From: Bosea sp. OAE506
Lineage (GTDB): Bacteria; Pseudomonadota; Alphaproteobacteria; Rhizobiales; Beijerinckiaceae
Length of the DNA stretch: 64,000 nt
Assembly (NCBI RefSeq): GCF_040546595.1
Contig: NZ_JBEPOB010000001.1
Location: forward strand, 4,341,001 to 4,405,000
Direction: 5' to 3'
The notes beneath the pieces are model-generated. The model saw nothing but the letters and a program-made list of their open reading frames with translations. It made no database searches and was not told the DNA's origin. The position numbers and the translations under genes are program-made. Numbering within the stretch: the first letter of the stretch is position 1; the number at the start of each line of letters is the position of its first letter. This document shows, piece by piece, positions 9,774 through 20,208 of the stretch.

Positions 9774-10640
9774 TCAGTCTTCCAGGCGGGCGATCAGGCT
9801 CGAGGTGTCCCAGCGACGGCCGCCGAGCTTCTGGACCTCGGCATAGAACTGGTCGACCAGCGCGGTGACGGGGAGCTGCGCCCCGTTGCGGCGAGCCTCC
9901 TCCAGCACGATGCCGAGATCCTTGCGCATCCAGTCGACGGCGAAGCCGAAATCGAATTTGCCGGCATTCATCGTCTTGCCGCGGTTTTCCATCTGCCAGG
10001 AGCCGGCAGCGCCCTTCGAGATCACCTCGAGCATGGTCTCGACGTCGAGACCGGCGCGCTTGGCGAAATGGACGCCCTCGGACAGCGCCTGGACGAGGCC
10101 GGCGATGCAGATCTGGTTGACCATCTTGGTGAGCTGGCCGGAGCCGGCAGGGCCCATCAGCTTGCACATGCGGGCGTAAGACCCGATCACCGGCTCGGCG
10201 CGGGCGTAAGCCTCGGGCTCGCCACCGCACATCACGGTGAGAACGCCGTTCTCCGCACCCGCCTGGCCGCCGGAAACCGGTGCATCGACGAAGCCGAAGC
10301 CGCCGACCTTCGCCGCCGCGGCGAGTTCGCGCGCGACATTGGCCGACGCCGTGGTGTGGTCGACGAAGATCGCACCTTTTTCCATGCCTGCGAAGGCGCC
10401 CTGCTCGCCCAGCGTCACCGAGCGCAGGTCGTCATCATTGCCGACGCAGGCGAAGACGATCTCCTGGCCCTTCGCCGCGTCGGCGGGCGTGGGCGCCGAG
10501 ACGCCGGCATGCTGCGAGACCCAGGCCTGAGCCTTCGTCGGGTTGCGGTTGTAGACGGTGACCTCGTGGCCCTTGGCCTTGAGGTGACCCGCCATGGGAT
10601 AGCCCATGACGCCGAGACCGATGAACGCGACTTTGGCCAT
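9774..10640 (-). CDS. 3-hydroxyisobutyrate dehydrogenase / tartronate semialdehyde reductase family
   Basis: NAD(P)-dependent beta-hydroxyacid dehydrogenase of 288 residues, normal for the family. The Rossmann motif is at the start (IGLGVMGYPMAGHLKAKGHE). The substrate-binding loop is VDAPVSGGQAGAENG at about residues 118-132, and the catalytic lysine lies in GQLTKMVNQ. FDFGFAVDWMRKDLGI matches the conserved C-terminal region. Members interconvert 3-hydroxyisobutyrate, D-glycerate or similar acids with their semialdehydes; I cannot decide which. It is divergent from the methionine aminopeptidase gene and not obviously in an operon. Confidence 0.9.
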   Translation of the reverse strand: MAKVAFIGLGVMGYPMAGHLKAKGHEVTVYNRNPTKAQAWVSQHAGVSAPTPADAAKGQEIVFACVGNDDDLRSVTLGEQGAFAGMEKGAIFVDHTTASANVARELAAAAKVGGFGFVDAPVSGGQAGAENGVLTVMCGGEPEAYARAEPVIGSYARMCKLMGPAGSGQLTKMVNQICIAGLVQALSEGVHFAKRAGLDVETMLEVISKGAAGSWQMENRGKTMNAGKFDFGFAVDWMRKDLGIVLEEARRNGAQLPVTALVDQFYAEVQKLGGRRWDTSSLIARLED

Positions 10641-10785
10641 GTTTCGCTCCGCTGGATTGTTCTGATTTCGATCAGCGCTTTACCCTGCGGCCGGCGCTCT
10701 GCAAAGGCGCGCGGCTGTGCTGCCGCATATGCGCGATGACGCGGTGTCGGTTGTGAGCGTTCCGGGATGCGGCTAGGCACCCGCC

Positions 10786-11535
10786 ATGACGATCTCGAAC
10801 GACGACGACCTCAAGAGCCTGCAGGACATCGGCCGCATCGTCGCGCAGACGCTGGCCGCCATGGGCAAGGCAATCGAAACCGGGATGACGACCGCCGAGC
10901 TCGACCGGATCGGGCGGGCCCTGCTGGAGCGCGAGGGTGCGCGCTCGGCGCCGGAGCTGGACTACGACTTCCCCGGCGCGACCTGCATCAGCGTCAATGA
11001 CGAGATCGCCCATGGCATCCCCGGCGCGCGGCGGATCGAGGCCGGCGACCTCATCAATATCGACGTCTCCGCCGAGAAGGCCGGCTTCTATTCGGACACG
11101 GGCGCTTCCTTCGCCGTGCCACCCGTGGCCCGCAGGACGGAGCGGCTCTGCCGCGACGGGCGGCGCGCGCTCTGGGTCGGGATCGGGCAGGTCGGCGCCG
11201 GCAAGCCGCTGTCAGGCATCGGGAATGCGATCGGCCGCTTCGCCGAGAAGAACGGCTATACGCTGGTGCGAAATCTCGCGAGCCACGGCGTCGGGCGCTC
11301 GCTCCACGAGGAGCCGAAGGAACTCGCCACCTGGCCAGACCGGTCCGAGCGGCGGGTGATGCAGAAGGGCCAGGTCTTCACCATCGAGCCCTTCCTCTCG
11401 CTGGGCGCGAACTGGGCCGAGAACGGCGATGATCCGTGGACGCTCTATGGCGAGCCGCGCGCACCCACCGTGCAGTACGAGCACACGCTGGTGGCCACCG
11501 CCAATGGCGCGATGGTGCTGACGCTGCCGGCCTGA
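10786..11535 (+). CDS. map: Methionine aminopeptidase, type I
   Basis: Removes the initiator methionine from nascent proteins. The five metal ligands are visible in order: Asp in LINIDVS, Asp in YSDTGAS, His in ASHGVGRSLHEEP, Glu in FTIEPFLS and Glu in VQYEHTLV. At 249 residues without an N-terminal zinc-finger extension it is type Ia. Alphaproteobacteria of this group often carry more than one map gene, so this may not be the only copy. The NDEIAHGIPG segment is the conserved substrate-pocket region. Confidence 0.93.
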   Translation: MTISNDDDLKSLQDIGRIVAQTLAAMGKAIETGMTTAELDRIGRALLEREGARSAPELDYDFPGATCISVNDEIAHGIPGARRIEAGDLINIDVSAEKAGFYSDTGASFAVPPVARRTERLCRDGRRALWVGIGQVGAGKPLSGIGNAIGRFAEKNGYTLVRNLASHGVGRSLHEEPKELATWPDRSERRVMQKGQVFTIEPFLSLGANWAENGDDPWTLYGEPRAPTVQYEHTLVATANGAMVLTLPA

Positions 11536-11554
11536 CCGCGACCGCGGCCGGCCC

Positions 11555-12271
11555 TCAGCGCAGGGCCATGTGGCGCGTCAGCCTCAGCTCCAGCCGGTCC
11601 CAGACGCGGCGGACGATCTCGACAAGCAGCAGATAGATCAGCGCTGCGTAGAGGTAGATCGACAGGTCGAAGGAGCGCGAGAAGGCGAGCCTCGTCGCGC
11701 CCATCAGGTCGTAGAGGGTCACCAGCGAGGCCAGCGCGCTCGACTTGATCATCACGATCAGCTCGTTGCCGAGGGGGCGCAGCGCCAGAATCATCGCCTG
11801 CGGCAGGATGACGTGGCGCAGGCTCGACCAGCGGTGGAGGCCGAGCGCCAGTGCGCCCTCGAACTGGCCGCGCGGGATGGACTGGATGGCGCCGCGAAGG
11901 ATCTCGGCCTGATAGGCGGCCGTGTTGATCACGAAAGTCAGCAGCGCGCAGTAGAAGGGTTCGCGGAAGAACCACCACAGGCCGATATCGGTCCAGAACA
12001 GGCGGAACTGGCCGAGCCCGTAATAGACCAGGAAGAGCTGGCAGAGCAGCGGCGTGCCGCGGAAGAAGGTGGTGTAGCCGTTGATCAGGGCCTGCGCCCA
12101 GCGCGGCCCGTAGAGCCGCGCCACGGCGAGCCCGATCGCGAGCAGGAAGCCCAGCGACACCGAGATCGCAACGAGCTGGAGCGTCAGCCCGACGCCGGTG
12201 GCCATCCGGCAGCCATAGTTCTGCAGGACCTCGCTGCCGACGGCCCAGCCGGGATACTCGCACCAGGTCAT
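11555..12271 (-). CDS. Polar amino acid ABC transporter permease (HisM-like)
   Basis: A 238-residue inner-membrane permease of the His/Glu/Gln/Arg transporter class. Five to six hydrophobic helices are present, and the ATPase-coupling loop AYQAEILRGAIQSIPRGQFEGALALG is the EAA motif. Its start overlaps the stop of the neighbouring permease gene by four bases, so the two are translated together and presumably form a heterodimer. No ATP-binding protein gene follows; the next gene is map on the other strand. Confidence 0.92.
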   Translation of the reverse strand: MTWCEYPGWAVGSEVLQNYGCRMATGVGLTLQLVAISVSLGFLLAIGLAVARLYGPRWAQALINGYTTFFRGTPLLCQLFLVYYGLGQFRLFWTDIGLWWFFREPFYCALLTFVINTAAYQAEILRGAIQSIPRGQFEGALALGLHRWSSLRHVILPQAMILALRPLGNELIVMIKSSALASLVTLYDLMGATRLAFSRSFDLSIYLYAALIYLLLVEIVRRVWDRLELRLTRHMALR

Positions 12272-12996
12272 CGCGTCGTGCCCCCGAAGGCGGCGATGCC
12301 GCGGTTGGCGCGGGCCTCCATCCGGCCGATGCCCCAGGCCGAGATCATCGAGAAGACCAGATAGATCGCCATCGCCGCGCCGAAGAACAGGAACGGCTCC
12401 TTGGTCGCGACATTGGCGCGGGTGGTGATGAACATGATGTCCGGCAGGGTGATGACCGAGACCAGCGAGGTCTCCTTCAGCAGCACCATCCAGTTGTTGC
12501 CGAGGCCGGGCAGCGCGACGCGGATCAGCTGCGGGAAGACGACGAGGCGGAAGGCTTGGCCCTTGGACAGGCCCAGCGCCGCTGCAGCCTCGCGCTGGCC
12601 CTTGGGAATCGAGTTGAGCGCGCCGACCCAGACCTCGCTGGAGAAGGCCGACAGCACCACGCCGAGCGCGACCATGCCGGCGACGAAGGGCGGCATCGAG
12701 AAGGAGCCCGGCAGGCCGAGCCAGCGCCAGGCCTCCTGCAGCAGGACCTGGACGCCGAAATAGATGATGTAGAGCGTCAGAAGCTCGGGCACGCCGCGGA
12801 AGACGGTGGTGTAAGCCGTTGCCAGCATGCGCGGCACAGCGCGCTGCGAGCGGGCTCCGAGCGCGACGATCAGCCCGAGCGCGAGGCCGAAGGGAAGCGT
12901 CGCGAGCGCGATTGAGATGGTGATGCCGGCGCCCTGGAGCAGAGCGAGCCCCCAGCCGCCATCGCCGAAACCGAGGAGCGCGAACTTGTCGAACAT
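12268..12996 (-). CDS. Polar amino acid ABC transporter permease (HisQ-like)
   Basis: Partner permease of 242 residues. The EAA loop is AFSSEVWVGALNSIPKGQREAAAALG at about residues 118-143, and the N-terminal TISIALATLPFGLALGL helix is typical of HisQ/GlnP proteins. It lies downstream of the binding-protein gene, separated by a short gap containing a GC hairpin. Likely imports a basic or polar amino acid; specificity is set by the binding protein. Confidence 0.92.
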   Translation of the reverse strand: MFDKFALLGFGDGGWGLALLQGAGITISIALATLPFGLALGLIVALGARSQRAVPRMLATAYTTVFRGVPELLTLYIIYFGVQVLLQEAWRWLGLPGSFSMPPFVAGMVALGVVLSAFSSEVWVGALNSIPKGQREAAAALGLSKGQAFRLVVFPQLIRVALPGLGNNWMVLLKETSLVSVITLPDIMFITTRANVATKEPFLFFGAAMAIYLVFSMISAWGIGRMEARANRGIAAFGGTTR

Positions 12997-13028
12997 CGAT
13001 GGGGGGTGCCGGGCCTTGGAAGCGTGAA

Positions 13029-13051
13029 CCGGCGCGGGGGAACCGCGCCGG
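13029..13051 (-). other. GC hairpin between binding-protein and permease genes
   Basis: A perfect 9-bp inverted repeat (CCGGCGCGG and CCGCGCCGG) with a 5-base loop. It sits 19 bases past the stop of the binding-protein gene and before the permease genes. There is no T tract after it on the minus strand, so it is more likely an mRNA-end stabiliser or partial attenuator than a full terminator. Such hairpins commonly keep binding-protein mRNA more abundant than permease mRNA. The role here is inferred. Confidence 0.6.
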
Positions 13052-13069
13052 CCGCGAATGCCGAACCGA

Positions 13070-13849
13070 TCAGAGGATCGGGATCTTGAAATACTTGTCG
13101 GCGATCTTCTTGTGCGAGCCGTCGGCGATGGTCTCGGCGATGGCCTTGTCGAAGAGCGCCTTCAGCGCGGTGTCATCCTTGCGCACGGCGCCACCAACGC
13201 CGGGGCCGTGGATCGCGGGATCGCGGGTGATCTCGCCGATCTTCTTGCAGCAGTCCTTGCCCTTGCCGTTGAGGAAATCCTCGAGCGAGAGCGAGTCGGC
13301 GATGATGTAGTCGAGGCGGCCGCTGAGCAGGTCGAGGTTCGCCTCCTCCTGCGTCGGATAGGGACGCGCGGTGGAATCCTTGTAGACCTTCTCGACATAG
13401 TTCGAATGGACGGTCGAGCCCTGCACGCCGATGGCCTTGCCCTTCAGGGCGGCGGGCGAGACGTCGGTCGAGGTCGTCGTCTTCGGGCCGATGATCCAGA
13501 TCGGCGTCTTGGTGTAGACCGAGGTGAAGTCGACGCGCTTCTTGCGCTCGTCGGTGGCGTTCATGCCGGCGATGATGATGTCGTACTTGTTGGAGAGCAG
13601 CGCCGGGATGATGCCGTCCCAGTCCTGCACGACCCAGGTGCACTTCACCTTCATCCGCTCGCAGAGCAGGTTGCCGTAGTCGATCTCGAAGCCTTCCAGT
13701 TCCTTCTTGGCGTTCAGGTTGTTGAAGGGCGGATAGGCGCCTTCGGTGCCGATCCGGACTTCCTTCCACTCCTTGGCCTGCGCCAGGGCGCCGCTGGCTC
13801 CGACGGCCGTCAGCAGCGCGACGGCGATGACTCGTGCGAAACCTTTCAT
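13070..13849 (-). CDS. Polar amino acid ABC transporter substrate-binding protein
   Basis: A 259-residue periplasmic binding protein (SBP family 3) with a Sec signal peptide ending near GASGALAQA. RIGTEGAYPPFNNLNAKKELEGFEIDY is the family signature for lysine/arginine/ornithine/histidine-type binding proteins. PALLSNKYDIIIAGMNATDERKKRVDF forms the ligand-pocket region. The start at 13849 has GGGAGG six bases upstream. With the two downstream permeases it forms an importer operon that lacks its ATPase gene in this window. Confidence 0.92.
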   Translation of the reverse strand: MKGFARVIAVALLTAVGASGALAQAKEWKEVRIGTEGAYPPFNNLNAKKELEGFEIDYGNLLCERMKVKCTWVVQDWDGIIPALLSNKYDIIIAGMNATDERKKRVDFTSVYTKTPIWIIGPKTTTSTDVSPAALKGKAIGVQGSTVHSNYVEKVYKDSTARPYPTQEEANLDLLSGRLDYIIADSLSLEDFLNGKGKDCCKKIGEITRDPAIHGPGVGGAVRKDDTALKALFDKAIAETIADGSHKKIADKYFKIPIL

Positions 13850-14119
13850 GGTACCTCCCATTGGGTTCGGCCGGCCGGGCTTTCGCGGTCCCGTTGCCGG
13901 CTCTGCCCACAGATTGGGCGATGCCGCGGGCAGGCCGCAAGTGGGCGCGAGCAGCTTTTGTGAGCCCGCGCGCCGAATTATGCGGCAGGCTCCCCGCCCG
14001 GTGCGGCAATGCGGAACCAGCCCGGCATCGAGGACACGGCTCTGGACGACGGCGCCGCGCTCTCCTACCACCCCCGCATCCTCCCGCGCCGGGAGCCCCT
14101 CCGACCGCGAGACGAGCCC

Positions 14120-14797
14120 GTGATCCCCTGGACCCTGCTGGACACGGCCACCCTGCCCGGCGCCGCAGGACGCGAATTGCGGCTGAAGCGGCGCGGCGCC
14201 GAGTTCTCGATCATGCTCGGCACGATCGAATTGATGAACAGCCGTCTCAGCGGCTCGGAAGAAGCCCTCGCCACGCTCGTCGCGACGCGGCTTGCCGGGC
14301 GGACGAAGCCGCGCCTCCTGATCGGCGGGCTCGGCATGGGCTTCACCCTGCGCGCGGCGCTCGCGAGCTTTCCGGCCGAGGCCGAGATCACCGTGTCGGA
14401 ACTGATTCCGGCCGTTGTCGAATGGGCCAGGGGGCCGATGGCGGAGCTGTTCGCGGGCTGCCTGGACGATCCCCGCGTCACCATCGCGGTGCAGGATGTC
14501 GGCCGCGTCATCGCGGACGGCGCCGGGCGCTACGACGCGATCCTGCTCGATGTCGACAATGGGCCGGAGGCGCTGACGGTCGCCGCCAATGACCGGCTCT
14601 ACGAGGATGGCGGCCTCGGCCTGGCCAAGGCGGCGCTGCGCTCCGGCGGCATCCTGGCGGTCTGGTCGCAGGGTCCCGACCGGCGTTTCACGGGGCGGCT
14701 GCGCCATGCCGGCTTCGCCGTCGAGGAGGTGATGGTGCGGGCCCATCGCGGCAAGTCCGGAGCCCGCCACATCATCTGGCTGGCCCGGAAAGCGTGA
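14120..14797 (+). CDS. Spermidine synthase-like methyltransferase-fold protein
   Basis: A 225-residue protein of the spermine/spermidine synthase-like group. RLLIGGLGMGFTLRAAL is the nucleotide-binding loop, EITVSELIPAVVEWARG the following acidic strand, and YDAILLDVDNGPEAL the second acidic motif. These are the SAM/dcSAM-binding elements, but the usual N-terminal beta-barrel of SpeE is short here, so true polyamine synthase activity is uncertain. I chose the GTG at 14120 (VIPWTLLDTATLPG) because relatives begin at this point; the frame is open to 14009. It is convergent with the agmatinase-family gene, a suggestive polyamine pairing. Confidence 0.75.
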   Translation: MIPWTLLDTATLPGAAGRELRLKRRGAEFSIMLGTIELMNSRLSGSEEALATLVATRLAGRTKPRLLIGGLGMGFTLRAALASFPAEAEITVSELIPAVVEWARGPMAELFAGCLDDPRVTIAVQDVGRVIADGAGRYDAILLDVDNGPEALTVAANDRLYEDGGLGLAKAALRSGGILAVWSQGPDRRFTGRLRHAGFAVEEVMVRAHRGKSGARHIIWLARKA

Positions 14798-14806
14798 GCG
14801 CCCCTC

Positions 14807-15859
14807 TCAGGGCCGCCCCTTACCCAGCGCCCTCGCCTCGGTGATCAGGCAGAGTTCGGTGAAGAGCACCTGTGCCGCGCAATGGGCGGTGTTGGAGGTT
14901 GCGTCATATTGCGGGGCGATCTCCACGACGTCGGCACCGACGATGTCGGCGCCCTTCAGCCCGCGCAGGATGGCGAGCGCCTCGCGCGGCGTCAGCCCGC
15001 CGACTTCGGGCGTCCCGGTACCCGGCGCGAAGGCGGGGTCGAGCGAATCCACGTCGAAGGAGACATAGGTCGGCCCGTCGCCGATGACGGCGCGCGCCCT
15101 GGCGATCACGGCCTCAATGCCGAGCCCGTCGACCTCGTCGGCATGGATCACGGTCATGCCGCTCTCATAGGAGAACTCCCAGAGATATTCGGCACCGCCG
15201 CGGATGCCGATCTGGATGACGCGCTGCGGATCCAGCACGCCGTCGAGCACCGCCTGCCGGAACGTCCCGCCATGGTGGAACTTCGAGCCCTCATAGGGGC
15301 CGGACGTGTCGCAATGGGCGTCGATATGGACCATGCCGACCGGGCGCCTGGCGCCGACCGCCCTGAGGATCGAATAGGTGATCGAATGGTCGCCGCCGAC
15401 CGCGAGCGGCGAGACGCCGGCCTCGACGATGGTGCGGAAGGTCGCCTCGATGTCCTCGTGGCAGCTTTCCAGCGAGTAGCGCGAGCGAAAGGGCACGTCG
15501 CCGATATCGGCCGCCTTCAGCATCGTCAGCGGTGCCGTGCCCATGACGTGATCCATCGGGCCGATGCGCTCGATGGCGCGCACGGCACGGGGGCCAAGGC
15601 GCGTGCCGGCGCGGTTGGTGACGCCGAGATCCATGGGCAGGCCGATGATCGCAACGTCGAGGCCGCCGAGACCCGGGGTGCTGAGGGCATCCGGGCGATA
15701 GGGCGCGCCAAGGAAGGTCGCGACATCCGAGAAGGGCCATTTGCGCTTGTCGCCCTGGAACTGGCCGGCGGCGACCCTGGCGAAGTGGGGATCGTGAATA
15801 TCGGCGCCGCTGGCCCCGGCGTAGCGCTGCCTCAGCTGCGCGAGCTTGTCCTGATCCAT
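14807..15859 (-). CDS. speB: Agmatinase/ureohydrolase family protein
   Basis: Binuclear manganese ureohydrolase of 350 residues that should cleave agmatine, or a related guanidino compound, to urea and an amine. The three metal-binding motifs are present: GGDHS, DAHCDT and SFDVDSLDPAFAPGTGTPE. The start at 15859 (MDQDKLAQL) follows GAGGCAGGG, a plausible ribosome site; a GTG at 15883 is an alternative. Guanidinobutyrase and proclavaminate amidinohydrolase are close relatives, so substrate is not certain. Released urea could feed the urease encoded at 47-55 kb. Confidence 0.85.
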   Translation of the reverse strand: MDQDKLAQLRQRYAGASGADIHDPHFARVAAGQFQGDKRKWPFSDVATFLGAPYRPDALSTPGLGGLDVAIIGLPMDLGVTNRAGTRLGPRAVRAIERIGPMDHVMGTAPLTMLKAADIGDVPFRSRYSLESCHEDIEATFRTIVEAGVSPLAVGGDHSITYSILRAVGARRPVGMVHIDAHCDTSGPYEGSKFHHGGTFRQAVLDGVLDPQRVIQIGIRGGAEYLWEFSYESGMTVIHADEVDGLGIEAVIARARAVIGDGPTYVSFDVDSLDPAFAPGTGTPEVGGLTPREALAILRGLKGADIVGADVVEIAPQYDATSNTAHCAAQVLFTELCLITEARALGKGRP

Positions 15860-16056
15860 GCCCTGCCTCGTTGCGTCCTGCACCGGGGGCGGCGGCCGCC
15901 CGTGACGGCAGCGGTTGTAGCCGAGCTTTCGGGGCCTGCCAAAGCATGAGCCGCCCTAGCTGAAAGTCGAAGACCACCTCAGCGAAAAGGCTCGCGAATG
16001 GCGCAGCGTTCCTCTAGAAAGCTGAGCAAGTCTCAATGCTTGGCGAGGGCGGATGA

Positions 16057-17184
<1,128 letters not shown>

Positions 17185-17226
17185 GGCTGGCCCGCCTCCG
17201 GGCGGTCTGCCACGCCTTCTGTTGCG

Positions 17227-17250
17227 AAAGCCCGGCCTTGGCCGGGCTTT
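17227..17250 (+). terminator. Intrinsic terminator after TRAP binding protein copy 1
   Basis: A perfect 11-bp inverted repeat, AAAGCCCGGCC and GGCCGGGCTTT, separated by two bases and ending in T residues. It lies 43 bases after the stop of the first TRAP binding-protein gene. The symmetric A/T ends mean it could terminate in either direction, but there is no minus-strand gene to serve. Confidence 0.8.
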
Positions 17251-17417
17251 CTGCGTTTTGCAGGCTGCTTTTGCGGCTTGTGGAGCGCCCGCCCTGCTTC
17301 AGGCGCGCGACCGAGACTTGACCTAAGGGAATACATGCACCCAACGCATGATCTGCATGCATTTTCCGCTTGCGTTGCGCTCAAGACCTGCTTTCCTGAC
17401 GCGATCGTGATGCCTGA

Positions 17418-18551
<1,134 letters not shown>

Positions 18552-18591
18552 CAAGGAGCGACCGGCCGCTGCGCGGCCCAACTGACCCCAC

Positions 18592-18616
18592 ACCCCGGTC
18601 GCGAGGCCGGGGTTTT
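18592..18616 (+). terminator. Intrinsic terminator after TRAP binding protein copy 2
   Basis: Stem ACCCCGG / CCGGGGT with an eight-base loop, followed by TTTT. It lies 41 bases after the stop of the second TRAP binding-protein gene. Confidence 0.8.
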
Positions 18617-18705
18617 CCGATTCAGGCGTCCGCGTTAGGGTCGTGCCACAGCGCCGCCTTGTTGTCGGGCGAGCCTGCCAGATCCGTCAACCTCGGACCG
18701 AGCCC

Positions 18706-19092
18706 ATGATCCGCGCAACCGCCACGGCCCTCGCTCTTCTGCTGACCGCAGCAGCGGCGCAGTCGCAGTCGATCGGCGAGCCCCTGCCCGGCCGCGGCCC
18801 CGCCAAGGAGCGCGCCAAGCCCGCGCGGGTTGATGCAGGCGCGACGCGTCCCTGCCCCGAATACGGCCCCGGCTTCGTGCGGATCAACGGCTCGACCTCC
18901 TGCGTTCGCGTCGGCGGATCCGTGCGGATGGACATGGGGAAGAGTTCGCGCAGCGGATACGGCACCTCGGCCGGTGCGCTGGTTCAGCTCGAAGGGCGCG
19001 GCGAATCCGCTGTGGGGCCGGTCCGCACCGTGCTTCGCGTCCGGGGACAGGTCGATCGCGGGCTGGAATCAGGCAGCTACAACTACCGCTGA
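18706..19092 (+). CDS. Small secreted protein resembling the N-terminus of an alphaproteobacterial porin
   Basis: A 128-residue protein with a signal peptide (MIRATATALALLLTAAAAQS). The segment CPEYGPGFVRINGSTSCVRVGGSVRMDMG closely resembles the conserved start of mature porin_2 (Omp2-type) porins, CPxYGxGFxxIPGTxTCxRIGGxVR, including both cysteines. The remainder (SAVGPVRTVLRVRGQVDRG) looks like one or two more barrel strands, then the protein stops. Porins of this family are usually 300-400 residues, so this is a short domain rather than a full barrel. It could be a decayed porin or a small periplasmic/outer-membrane protein in its own right. Confidence 0.65.
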   Translation: MIRATATALALLLTAAAAQSQSIGEPLPGRGPAKERAKPARVDAGATRPCPEYGPGFVRINGSTSCVRVGGSVRMDMGKSSRSGYGTSAGALVQLEGRGESAVGPVRTVLRVRGQVDRGLESGSYNYR

Positions 19093-19117
19093 CGCCGGTC
19101 GCGACGCGCGCGCCCGC

Positions 19118-19744
19118 TTACGCCACCAGCCGCGCGACTTCGTGGCGCAGCACCGGCAAAAGCTCGTCCTCGAACCAGGGATGTCGCCGCAGCCAGCCAT
19201 TGTTGCGCCAGGACGGGTGCGGCAGTGGAATGACACGGGGCTGGACCGGCCGGTCGAGGATGGCCCGCCACTGTGCCACGGTCTGCGAGAGGGTCGTTCC
19301 CCGCTCCGCGCCCAGATGCCAGGTCTGCGCATACTGCCCGATCGCGAGAACGAGCTCGATCGAAGGCAGTGCGTCGAACACCCGGCCCCGCCACAGCGGT
19401 GCGCACTCGGCCCGGGGCGGCAGGTCGCCGCCCTTGGCGTCGAGCCCGGGGAAGCAATGGCCCATCGGCACGATGGCGATCTTGCTCGCATCGTAGAAGT
19501 GGGCCTCGTCGAGGCCCAGCCACTGGCGCAGCCGCACGCCGGACGGATCGGTGAAGGGACGGCCGCTGGCATGAACGCGTGTGCCCGGCGCCTGCCCGGC
19601 GATGCACAGCCTGGCGGTGGCTGAGGCCTGGATGACCGGGCGCGGCTCATGTGGCAGCGGCGGCCCGCGCAAGGGTGCGTCCCGGCACAAACGGCAGGCC
19701 CGCAGGTCCCGCAGCAGTTCGTCCAGCTCCTCTCCCACCGTCAT
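19118..19744 (-). CDS. Uracil-DNA glycosylase family protein
   Basis: DNA-repair glycosylase of the uracil-DNA glycosylase superfamily, 208 residues. The water-activating loop is IAGQAPGTRVHASGRPF (family 4/5-like GxAPG), and the second active-site motif is PLPHPSWRN. Four cysteines (CRLC near residue 18, then GHC and AEC about 110-130) could ligate the [4Fe-4S] cluster typical of family 4. The start ATG at 19744 overlaps the stop of the upstream gene (ATGA), making it the last gene of a tightly overlapping four-gene set with two secreted proteins and a GST. Confidence 0.85.
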   Translation of the reverse strand: MTVGEELDELLRDLRACRLCRDAPLRGPPLPHEPRPVIQASATARLCIAGQAPGTRVHASGRPFTDPSGVRLRQWLGLDEAHFYDASKIAIVPMGHCFPGLDAKGGDLPPRAECAPLWRGRVFDALPSIELVLAIGQYAQTWHLGAERGTTLSQTVAQWRAILDRPVQPRVIPLPHPSWRNNGWLRRHPWFEDELLPVLRHEVARLVA

Positions 19745-20208
19745 CGGCTGGCGAGATGCGTGGCGCCTGGCACCGACGAGATCAGCCCGTCGCAGCTCCA
19801 GTTCGGCGAGCCGGCGCTGGCTCCGTCCGGATCGCCCGGCGCGACGGTCCCCATGGCGTTGATTTCGCCGCCCGGCTGGCGGCGCAGGATGTAGAGCCGC
19901 TCGCTCCGCTCGACCGTGAAGCAGTAGGTCCTGCGGGTCTCGCGCGGTCCGTAATAGTAGCAGACGGAATCGGCCATGGTCGTCCAGCACGCATCGGTGT
20001 TGGGGACCCCGCGATTATGGCCCGTGGCACGGCCGTCCTGATGGTGATGCTCGCTGAAGGGGTGGTTGGTGCCGGCATAGCGGCCTGCGACGGTGTTGCC
20101 CTCGAAGGCACGGCGGATCGCCTCGCCGTCCAGCCGCTCGGCGGCAATCGCGACCTCGACTGATGCCAGCCCGGCGAGGAGGGCGAGACAAACCGTGGCC
20201 GCCAGCAT
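19741..20208 (-). CDS. Secreted protein of unknown function (tandem copy B)
   Basis: A 155-residue protein with a signal peptide ending near VAIAAE. The mature part contains ERLDGEAIRRAFEGNTVAGRY, HNRGVPNTDACWTT, VCYYYGPRETRRTYCFTVE and WSCDGLISSVPG. Four conserved cysteines suggest disulfides in the periplasm. The same blocks occur in the adjacent upstream gene, so this is a tandem paralogue. The stop of the upstream gene overlaps its start (TGATG). No function is known to me; the pattern resembles small alphaproteobacterial exported proteins of undefined role. Confidence 0.7.
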   Translation of the reverse strand: MLAATVCLALLAGLASVEVAIAAERLDGEAIRRAFEGNTVAGRYAGTNHPFSEHHHQDGRATGHNRGVPNTDACWTTMADSVCYYYGPRETRRTYCFTVERSERLYILRRQPGGEINAMGTVAPGDPDGASAGSPNWSCDGLISSVPGATHLASR

